Source: Oscillospiraceae bacterium (GTDB lineage Bacteria > Bacillota > Clostridia > Oscillospirales > Ruminococcaceae). From it: a stretch of DNA of 5,958 bases. The translations under genes and the position numbers were made by a program. The stretch is from assembly GCA_014858325.1 (NCBI GenBank), contig RKCM01000028.1, positions 1-5,958 on the forward strand. Direction: 5' to 3'. A model generated the notes under the pieces. The model had not been told where the DNA came from. It did no database searches and was given only the letters and a program-made list of their open reading frames with translations. Shown here piece by piece: positions 1 to 4,571 of the stretch; the stretch's first letter is position 1, and every line of letters starts with the position of its first letter.

Positions 1-1471
1 TGGAAACGTGGTTGACATGGCTGCAGTGGGCGCCTGCCGAGGCCATGATGGTGGTGTCGGAGATGGGCGAGCAGTGGTCGCCGCAGACCGCGCCGGACAG
101 GCAGGCTGCAATGGAGAGCACCAGCATCTCCCCCTCCGGGAACGCGTGGCAGACGATGGGGATGAGGATGGAGAAGGTGCCCCAGGAGGTGCCGGTGGCA
201 AAGGCCAGGAAGACCGCCACGATGAAGATGATGAAGGGCAGCAGGTACTGCAGTGCCGCAGCGGAGCCGCTGAGCAGGTCCGCAACGTAGTACTTGGCAC
301 CCAGCAGGCCGGTCATGCCGGAGAGGGTCCAGGCCAGCGTCAGGATCAGCATGGGGCTGACCATGGCCTTAAAGCCATCGGGGATGCAGGCGGCAAAGTC
401 CTGGAAGGTCATCACCTGACGGGTGCGGTAGAACACGAAGGTGAACAGCAGGGCGATGCTGCTGCCCATCACAAGGCCCATGGAGGCGTTGCAGTTTGCA
501 AAGGCGGAGACGAAATCCACGCCCTCAAAGAAGCCGCCGGAGTAGATCATGCCGAAGATGCAGGCGGCGATCAGGACGATGACCGGGGCCACCAGATCCA
601 CCACATGGCCATTGGTGTCGGTGCCGTCGTCCATGTCGTCGCCGTAGGGGCGGTCCTCGGTGGTAAAGAGGTCGCCGTTTTTGGCGTTCTCCTCGTTGCG
701 CTTCATGGAGCCGTAATCGGTGCCCGTGAAGATGAGGAACAGGCACATCACGATGGTCATGATGGCGTAATAGTTATAAGGGATGGTGCGCAGAAACATG
801 GTAAAGCCGTTGATGCCCGAGCCCTCCGGCACCGAGGAGGTGACGGCAGCCGCCCAGCTGGATACCGGGGCGATGATGCAGATGGGGGCGGCGGTGGCGT
901 CGATGAGGTAGGCCAGCTTGGCCCGGGAGATCTTCTGCCGGTCGGTGACGGGGCGCATGACGGAGCCCACGGTCAGGCAGTTGAAGTAGTCGTCCACAAA
1001 GATCATCACGCCCAGCAGCAGGGTGGCAAACTGTGCGCCTGCCCGGGTGTGGATGTGGGTGGAGGCCCAGCGGCCAAAGGCCGCGCTGCCGCCCGCCTTG
1101 TTCATGAGGGCCACCAGGATGCCCAGCATGACAAGGAAGACCAGGATGCCGACGTTGCTGCTGTCAGAAAGCTTGGATACCATGCCGCCATCTTCGTTGA
1201 AGAAGAGGGTGGTGAGGGCCAGCTCCAGGTTGCCGTTGGCGTACAGCAGCGCGCCGGTGGCAATGCCCACCAGCAGCGAGGTGTAGACCTCCTTGGTGTT
1301 CAGTGCCAGCACGATGGCCACCACCGGGGGCAGCAGGGAGAGGGCGCTGCTGTACACAGCGCAGGTGTAGGTGGCGGGGTCGGCGATCTTGCCCGGCGTG
1401 GCGGCCGTGCACCACAGCAGCAGGGCAAAGACCAGCAGCGCACCCGCCCAGGAGAGATTTTTGTTTTTCAT
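1..1471 (-). CDS. NhaC-family Na+/H+ antiporter (3' end beyond window)
   Basis: Integral membrane antiporter of the NhaC family (COG1757), expected to exchange external protons or an organic anion for internal sodium in the cytoplasmic membrane. The 490 visible residues are strongly hydrophobic with many predicted helices. Recognisable family blocks are GVMIFVDDYFNCLTVGSVMR (residues 154-173), TGTSWGTFSILIP (427-439) and GDHCSPISDTTIMASAGA (464-481), the last followed by HxxHV. A hydrophilic, Asp-rich loop lies at about 251-290. The ATG at 1471-1469 is preceded by AAAAGGA at a suitable distance. The frame is open to the left edge, so roughly 20-40 C-terminal residues should be missing, judging from typical family length. 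It is divergent from the small gene at 1549. The family call is firm. The substrate is not certain, because related proteins include malate/lactate antiporters. Confidence 0.92.
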   Translation of the reverse strand, partial: MKNKNLSWAGALLVFALLLWCTAATPGKIADPATYTCAVYSSALSLLPPVVAIVLALNTKEVYTSLLVGIATGALLYANGNLELALTTLFFNEDGGMVSKLSDSSNVGILVFLVMLGILVALMNKAGGSAAFGRWASTHIHTRAGAQFATLLLGVMIFVDDYFNCLTVGSVMRPVTDRQKISRAKLAYLIDATAAPICIIAPVSSWAAAVTSSVPEGSGINGFTMFLRTIPYNYYAIMTIVMCLFLIFTGTDYGSMKRNEENAKNGDLFTTEDRPYGDDMDDGTDTNGHVVDLVAPVIVLIAACIFGMIYSGGFFEGVDFVSAFANCNASMGLVMGSSIALLFTFVFYRTRQVMTFQDFAACIPDGFKAMVSPMLILTLAWTLSGMTGLLGAKYYVADLLSGSAAALQYLLPFIIFIVAVFLAFATGTSWGTFSILIPIVCHAFPEGEMLVLSIAACLSGAVCGDHCSPISDTTIMASAGAHCSHVNHVS

Positions 1472-1548
1472 GGTTTTGGATTCCTTTTCACATTCGGTTT
1501 GTTTGGGGCCCGGCGGGGCAGACTATCCCAAGATGCGTGGGAGAGGGG

Positions 1549-1707
1549 GTGTTTGCCGCGCCGGATTACAAGGAGCTGTATTTGGAGCTGTTCCGCGCCA
1601 ACGAGCAGGCACGCCGCCTGCTGGAGGACGCACAGCGGCGGGCCGAGCAGGAAGTCCTGCGTGCCGACCCGCCGCCCATTCGTTTAGACGATGCGAAGGG
1701 CGATTAG
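1549..1707 (+). CDS. Small charged helical protein, 52 residues, function unknown
   Basis: A GTG start at 1549, with GGGAG at 1539-1543 about five bases upstream, opens a 52-codon frame ending at TAG 1705-1707. The product begins MFAAPDYKELYLELFRANEQ, continues as an Arg/Glu/Ala-rich stretch to about residue 38, and ends with PPPIRLDDAKGD. The middle should form one long amphipathic helix or coiled coil. The DYKELYLELFRA opening resembles short hypothetical proteins that I recall from clostridial genomes (DYKxLYxxLF type); this is from memory and not a database match. No membrane segment or enzymatic motif is seen. It lies between two leftward genes, and its stop codon overlaps that of the thioesterase. 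An upstream in-frame GTG at 1537 lacks a ribosome site. Role unknown. Confidence 0.6.
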   Translation: MFAAPDYKELYLELFRANEQARRLLEDAQRRAEQEVLRADPPPIRLDDAKGD

Positions 1708-1713
1708 CCCTTC
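1695..1713. terminator. Hairpin spanning two convergent stop codons, possible weak bidirectional terminator
   Basis: GAAGGGC (1695-1701) and GCCCTTC (1707-1713) form a perfect 7-bp stem with the 5-base loop GATTA. The TAG of the rightward small gene and the TAA of the leftward thioesterase both fall at the loop. There is no clear T-tract on either side (TTCTT to the right), so termination would be weak. The symmetry is seen directly; the role is inferred. Confidence 0.4.
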
Positions 1714-2090
1714 TTGGCCTCGGCCTTTGCCGCAAACTTGGCATTGTTGATGATAAAGCGCTCGTGGACGCCGCCGCCCACGGGGCCCTTCTCGTCGTGC
1801 AGGGTGACTTTGAAGACCAGCTTGCGGCCCTCCACGGCGGTCAGCTCGCTCTCGCAGGTCACGGTCATGCCCACGGGGGTGGGAGCGGAGTGGTCGAACT
1901 CCAGGCGGGTGCCCACGGTGCCGCAGCCCTCGTCCAGCTGGTCGGCCACGCTCATCCAGCAGGTCTTTTCGGCCAGTGCCACCAGTGCGGGGGTAGCAAA
2001 CACGTCCAGCGTGCCGCTGCCCATGGTCTTGGCGGTGTTTTCGTTGGTCACGAGCACGGACTGCTCGCCCTTGATGCCAGCATTCAGCAT
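1704..2090 (-). CDS. FlK-type hotdog thioesterase
   Basis: A 128-residue single-domain protein of the hotdog fold, related to fluoroacetyl-CoA thioesterase FlK. It is expected to hydrolyse a small acyl-CoA in the cytoplasm. As recalled from the literature, FlK uses Thr42, Glu50, Gly69, His76 and Arg120. Here T33, E41, G60, H67 and R111 lie at exactly the same spacing (offset 9), which is strong support for the family and for an active enzyme. The positions matching the FlK phenylalanine gate (Phe33, Phe36) are G24 and T27, so fluoroacetyl-CoA specificity is unlikely. Other family-like segments are FATPALVALAEKT (31-43) and HERFII (109-114). The ATG at 2090-2088 follows AGAAGG with a 7-base gap on the minus strand. 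The open frame extends far upstream, but that part is non-homologous. The true substrate is unknown. Confidence 0.88.
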   Translation of the reverse strand: MLNAGIKGEQSVLVTNENTAKTMGSGTLDVFATPALVALAEKTCWMSVADQLDEGCGTVGTRLEFDHSAPTPVGMTVTCESELTAVEGRKLVFKVTLHDEKGPVGGGVHERFIINNAKFAAKAEAKKG

Positions 2091-2115
2091 AAGATTGCCT
2101 TCTTTCTCGATTATG

Positions 2116-2130
2116 CGCCCCAAGGGGGCG
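2116..2130. other. GC-rich hairpin in the thioesterase leader
   Basis: CGCCCC (2116-2121) and GGGGCG (2125-2130) form a perfect 6-bp stem with a 3-base loop. It would lie in the 5' untranslated RNA of the leftward thioesterase, about 25 bases before the start codon. There is no T-tract and no recognised riboswitch class. Function is unknown. Confidence 0.35.
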
Positions 2131-2151
2131 GAAAATTGCTCATACTCCATT

Positions 2152-2179
2152 AGCATACCACATTTTTGGCTGTTGTGCA
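2152..2179 (-). promoter_or_regulatory. Probable extended -10 promoter of the thioesterase gene
   Basis: Read on the minus strand, TGCACA (2179-2174) is followed after 16 bases by TATGCT (2157-2152), which has the extended -10 dinucleotide TG one base upstream. Transcription would start near 2145, giving a leader of about 55 bases. The -35 is weak (4 of 6) and the extended -10 is good. No equally good promoter was seen for the rightward gene at 2271. Confidence 0.5.
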
Positions 2180-2270
2180 TCTGTTTTTCAGGATTTTCCG
2201 AAGAATTCCGCAAAAAATGCTTGCTTTTGGGGGCGGAAAGAGGAAAATGAAAGCAAAGGGGGCAAAGTGT

Positions 2271-3017
2271 ATGAGCGAATTTTGGATGAGCTACGACCTC
2301 ATTGCCCAGCGGTACGGCCCGGGGTATCAGGGCTACCCGCTGTTTGGGGCGGTGCACTGGGCGGAACTGGCTGCCACGGCGGCTCTGCTTTTGGCGGTAA
2401 CGCGGTGGTACCGCCGCAGCGGAGCCCACGCCCGCCGCCGCATCCTCTGGGGCGTGACGGCCCTCCTGTTGGCCGATGAGGCTGCCTTGGTGCTGGCCAT
2501 GGCCCTGACTGGGCAGTGGGAACCGAGCTATCTGCCGCTCCACCTGTGCAGCATCCATATTTTTCTCTGTCTGTACAACACCCTGTTCGACCGGGACGGG
2601 TGCAAGGAGGAACTGTACGCCCTGTGCACGCCCGGCGCGGCCATTGCCTTGCTCTGTCCCGGCTGGCTGGGCACCAAGGCGTGGAGTTTTATCAACCTGC
2701 ACTCCGTCAGTCTGCACGCGCTGCTTCTCCTCTACCCGATTTTACTGGTGGCAGGAGGCTTCCGCCCGCAGGTGCGCCGTCTCCCGGCGGTGCTGGCCTT
2801 TCTGTTCGGTTCGGCCCTGCCCATCTATTTCTTAAATAAGGTGTGGGGCACGAACTTTTACTTCCTGAACGGCCCCTACAGCAGCCCCATCACGGCCCTT
2901 TTTACCCAATGGTTTGGAACGCGGTGGTACATCCTCGGCTTCCTGCCTGCCGTGGCGCTGGTGCTGGCCGTACTGTATCTGCCGTGGTGGATGCGGAACC
3001 GCAAACGGCAGAGCTGA
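2271..3017 (+). CDS. TMEM164/YwaF-type integral membrane protein (TIGR02206-like)
   Basis: A 248-residue membrane protein with about seven hydrophobic segments (roughly 26-44, 59-80, 87-105, 118-131, 145-163, 171-188, 218-240) and a basic C-terminal tail, RNRKRQS. The block YLPLHLCSIHIFL (87-99) and the block LNKVWGTNFYFLN (188-200) match the hallmark histidine/cysteine and GTN(F/Y)xFLN regions of the YwaF/TIGR02206 family, which is related to eukaryotic TMEM164. Bacterial members have no settled function. The ATG at 2271 was chosen because AAAGGGGG (2255-2262) lies 8 bases upstream. An in-frame ATG at 2247 would add 8 residues but has only GAGG three bases away. It is divergent from the thioesterase gene across about 180 bases. 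Confidence 0.82.
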   Translation: MSEFWMSYDLIAQRYGPGYQGYPLFGAVHWAELAATAALLLAVTRWYRRSGAHARRRILWGVTALLLADEAALVLAMALTGQWEPSYLPLHLCSIHIFLCLYNTLFDRDGCKEELYALCTPGAAIALLCPGWLGTKAWSFINLHSVSLHALLLLYPILLVAGGFRPQVRRLPAVLAFLFGSALPIYFLNKVWGTNFYFLNGPYSSPITALFTQWFGTRWYILGFLPAVALVLAVLYLPWWMRNRKRQS

Positions 3018-3018
3018 C

Positions 3019-3041
3019 GGGGCCCTTGCCGAAGGGACCCC
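3019..3041. other. Hairpin after the membrane-protein stop, overlapping a promoter
   Basis: GGGGCCCTT (3019-3027) pairs with AAGGGACCCC (3032-3041), with a GCCG loop and one bulged A at 3037. It begins one base after the TGA of the upstream gene but has no T-tract. The -35 element of the nitroreductase promoter covers the loop. It could slow or partly stop read-through; this is inference. Confidence 0.4.
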
Positions 3042-3054
3042 GCTGTGCTACAAT
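3026..3054 (+). promoter_or_regulatory. Sigma-A promoter of the nitroreductase gene
   Basis: TTGCCG (3026-3031), a 17-base spacer, then TACAAT (3049-3054) with TG at 3046-3047 as an extended -10. Transcription should begin near 3061, giving a leader of about 30 bases that carries AAGGAGG. The spacing and both hexamers fit the vegetative consensus well. Confidence 0.75.
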
Positions 3055-3089
3055 AAGGCCATCGAGACAGACGAAGGAGGCCTTGAATT

Positions 3090-3617
3090 ATGAACGAGAT
3101 CATTCGTGCCATGGAAGAGCGGCGCAGCATCCGCAGTTTTAAGCCGGAGATGCCCCCGAAAGAGGTGCTACAGCAGATCGTGGAAGCGGGCCTGTACGCC
3201 GCCAGCGGCAAGGGCCGGCAGGCGGCCATTGTGGTTGCAGTGACGAACAAGGCGCTGCGGGATAAGCTGGCCGAGGAGAACCGCCGGATCGCGGGTGCGC
3301 CGGAAGGCTCCGACCCCTTCTACGGTGCCCCGGCGGTGCTGGTGGTGCTGGGCCGGAAGGATTGGCCTACCCACGTCTACGACGGCAGCCTGGTGATGGG
3401 CAACCTGCTGTTGGCTGCCCATGCGCTGGGCCTGGGCAGCATCTGGATCCACCGGGCCAAAGAGGAATTTGAGGAGCCGGAATATCAGCAGCTGCTGAAG
3501 GACCTGGGCGTGGAAGGCGAATGGGAAGGCATTGGCCACTGCGCCGTGGGCTACCTCAACGGCGAAGCCCCTGCCCCTGCGCCCCGCAAGCCGGGCCGGG
3601 TATTCTGGGCGGAATAA
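3090..3617 (+). CDS. Nitroreductase-family FMN-dependent oxidoreductase
   Basis: A 175-residue cytoplasmic flavoprotein of the nitroreductase family (PF00881), expected to bind FMN as a dimer and reduce nitro, quinone or related substrates with NAD(P)H. The N-terminal RRSIRSF (11-17) is the classical FMN-phosphate-contacting segment. PFYGAPAVLVV (76-86), the helix DGSLVMGNLLLAAHALGLGS (98-117) with following IWI, and CAVGYLNG (151-158) are family blocks in the usual order. The C-terminus KPGRVFWAE matches the common KpxR(V)xW ending. Length is typical of small nitroreductases. The ATG at 3090 follows a consensus AAGGAGG (3074-3080). The gene appears monocistronic: it has its own promoter and a strong terminator. 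The physiological substrate cannot be read from sequence. Confidence 0.93.
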   Translation: MNEIIRAMEERRSIRSFKPEMPPKEVLQQIVEAGLYAASGKGRQAAIVVAVTNKALRDKLAEENRRIAGAPEGSDPFYGAPAVLVVLGRKDWPTHVYDGSLVMGNLLLAAHALGLGSIWIHRAKEEFEEPEYQQLLKDLGVEGEWEGIGHCAVGYLNGEAPAPAPRKPGRVFWAE

Positions 3618-3625
3618 CAAAGGAT

Positions 3626-3672
3626 AAAATGCCAGCTTTTTGCGTTTTGATGCAGAAAACTGGCATTTTTTT
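3626..3672 (+). terminator. Intrinsic terminator after the nitroreductase gene
   Basis: AAAATGCCAG (3626-3635) and CTGGCATTTT (3660-3669) form a perfect 10-bp outer stem followed by a T-run to 3672. TTTT/AAAA near the stem base of the 24-base loop can extend the pairing further. It begins nine bases after the stop codon. Confidence 0.88.
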
Positions 3673-3701
3673 CGTTTTGATAAAAAACACGGCCCAACCC
3701 C

Positions 3702-3730
3702 TTGACAGGGCCGCGGGAACGTGCTATCAT
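3702..3730 (+). promoter_or_regulatory. Strong sigma-A promoter of the arsR-HMA operon
   Basis: A perfect TTGACA (3702-3707), a 17-base spacer, and TATCAT (3725-3730) with an extended -10 TG at 3722-3723. Predicted start near 3737, inside the operator palindrome, so a bound repressor would block polymerase. Confidence 0.87.
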
Positions 3731-3732
3731 GA

Positions 3733-3756
3733 ACACATGAACAGATGCTCATATAT
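3733..3756. promoter_or_regulatory. ArsR/SmtB-type operator (12-2-12-like palindrome)
   Basis: The core ATGAACA-GA-TGCTCAT (3737-3752) is an inverted repeat with one mismatch per 7-base arm. Symmetry extends outward to 3733-3756 with two further mismatches. It resembles the ATGAAC...TTCAT operators of SmtB, CzrA and other zinc-responsive ArsR proteins. It sits directly on the predicted transcription start, so it most likely mediates autorepression by the repressor encoded next. A partial tandem copy of the left arm (ATGAACAC at 3729-3736) abuts it. Confidence 0.72.
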
Positions 3757-3780
3757 CAAAACGACGAAAGGAGAAACGCC

Positions 3781-4122
3781 ATGACAGGGCTGGAACAAAT
3801 CGCCCCGGCAGAGCAGGAGAACACAGACGCGGTGGAAATGCCCGATGACGAGGTGCTGTACGAGCTGGCCGATCTTTTCCGGGTGTTTGGCGACTCCACC
3901 CGCATCAAGATCCTGTATGCGCTGCACGACAGCGAGCTGTGCGTGCAGGACATTGCAAACGCGGTGCAGCTGAGCCAATCGGCGGTGAGCCATCAGCTGC
4001 GTGTGCTGAAGGACTCCAAGCTGGTGCGCTTCCGCCGCGAGGGCAAAACCGTCTACTACGCACTGGACGACGACCATGTGCGCAGCATCCTCTCCATGGG
4101 CATGGATCACATCGAAGAATGA
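3781..4122 (+). CDS. ArsR/SmtB-family metal-sensing repressor, alpha-5 zinc type
   Basis: A 113-residue winged-helix DNA-binding dimer. Seen: LADLFRVFGDSTRIKILYAL (29-48), the typical ArsR dimer and first-helix region; QDIANAVQLSQSAVSHQLRVLK (56-77), the helix-turn-helix; and RFRREGKTVYYAL (83-95), the beta wing. The last helix carries D97-x-H99 and, 11 and 14 residues after H99, H110 and E113. This is the layout of the CzrA/SmtB alpha-5 zinc site (D-x-H-x10-H-x2-H/E). A single Cys in ELCVQD (52-57) lacks the second Cys of the CadC/ArsR alpha-3 site. This indicates derepression by zinc or a similar ion. The ATG at 3781 has AAAGGAGA (3766-3773) upstream. The HMA gene starts 18 bases downstream. 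Regulation is predicted through the operator at 3733-3756. Confidence 0.92.
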   Translation: MTGLEQIAPAEQENTDAVEMPDDEVLYELADLFRVFGDSTRIKILYALHDSELCVQDIANAVQLSQSAVSHQLRVLKDSKLVRFRREGKTVYYALDDDHVRSILSMGMDHIEE

Positions 4123-4140
4123 TTTTGAGAAAGGCTGGTA

Positions 4141-4368
4141 ATGATGATGAAGAAGACCTATAAGATCGAAGTGGACTGCGCAAACTGCGCCGCCAAGATG
4201 GAGGACGCGGCCAACACCGTTTCCGGCGTGGCAAAGGCCACCGTCAGCTTTATGACCCAGAAGATGAGCGTGGAGTTTGCCGAGGGTGCCGACCCCAAGG
4301 CGACCATGCAGAGCGTCCTCTCTGCCTGCAAGAAGGTGGAGGACGACTGCGAGATCTTTGGCATCTGA
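4141..4368 (+). CDS. Free-standing heavy-metal-associated (HMA) domain protein, Zn/Cd type
   Basis: A 75-residue ferredoxin-like HMA domain (PF00403) without membrane segments. The metal motif is VDCANCAAKME (11-21), with C13 and C16 as ligands. The Asp just before the first Cys is characteristic of the N-terminal domains of Zn/Cd/Pb P1B ATPases such as ZntA and CadA, whereas copper chaperones usually have MT/H before CxxC. Further cysteines lie at 63 and 70 near the C-terminus. Three tandem ATG codons begin the gene; the first, at 4141, is six bases after GAGAAAGG. It is cotranscribed with the repressor (18-base gap). The downstream ATPase lacks an N-terminal HMA domain, so this protein probably supplied metal to it as a separate subunit. 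CopZ is a possible name by similarity, but copper is not favoured. Confidence 0.88.
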   Translation: MMMKKTYKIEVDCANCAAKMEDAANTVSGVAKATVSFMTQKMSVEFAEGADPKATMQSVLSACKKVEDDCEIFGI

Positions 4369-4392
4369 CCGCAGCTTCTCCGACACACAACG

Positions 4393-4415
4393 GCTCCCCC
4401 GCGGGGGAGCTTTTT
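4393..4415 (+). terminator. Intrinsic terminator after the HMA gene
   Basis: GCTCCCCCGCGGGGGAGC (4393-4410) is a perfect palindrome forming a 7-bp GC stem with a CGCG loop, followed by TTTTT (4411-4415). It lies 24 bases after the HMA stop and would reduce transcription into the ATPase remnant. Confidence 0.87.
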
Positions 4416-4422
4416 AACACCA

Positions 4423-4555
4423 CTTTTCAACACTTTCCACGCGCTTTTCAACATCCTTCGCGGAAAAGTGCAAAAAGAAACGGCGGAAAGCCCCTTTTCT
4501 CTGGGAAAAATCCGTGGAAAACCCGGGAAAAGAGTGGAAACTGTGGAAAACCCGC
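4423..4555. repeat. Spacer with DnaA-box-like words and a 12-base direct repeat
   Basis: The 155-base gap before the ATPase frame holds no gene. TTTTCAACA occurs at 4424-4432 and 4445-4453, with CTTTCCACG at 4433-4441. In opposite orientation are CGTGGAAAA (4513-4521), AGTGGAAAC (4533-4541) and TGTGGAAAA (4542-4550). The last is an exact match, read in reverse, to the DnaA-box consensus TTWTNCACA; the others differ by one or more bases. GTGGAAAACCCG is perfectly repeated at 4514-4525 and 4543-4554. CACTTTTC (4421-4428) and GAAAAGTG (4463-4470) are inverted. No clear sigma-A promoter was found here. Whether DnaA binds is unknown. Confidence 0.5.
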
Positions 4556-4571
4556 TAAAGGAGGGTTCGAG

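Noticed and set aside
8..1687. A 559-codon rightward open frame antisense to the NhaC gene
   Set aside because: Its product is rich in Gly, His, Asp and Gln with no domain pattern. It is the mirror of a GC-rich membrane-protein gene whose own translation shows clear NhaC motifs.
2091..2717. Extension of the thioesterase frame upstream to a start at 2717
   Set aside because: The added 209 residues are not hotdog-like, run antisense through the membrane-protein gene and cross the predicted promoter; the ATG at 2090 has a good ribosome site and matches family length.
3745..3780. Earlier ATG at 3745 for the ArsR repressor
   Set aside because: It lies inside the operator, close to the predicted transcription start, with no ribosome site; the ATG at 3781 follows AAAGGAGA.
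4141..4368. Copper chaperone CopZ as a firm name
   Set aside because: The Asp before CxxC and the zinc-type repressor favour Zn/Cd over copper.
4416..4571. A chromosomal replication origin (oriC)
   Set aside because: DnaA-like words are present, but there is no AT-rich unwinding element and no dnaA, dnaN or rpmH neighbour, and only one box fits the consensus exactly.
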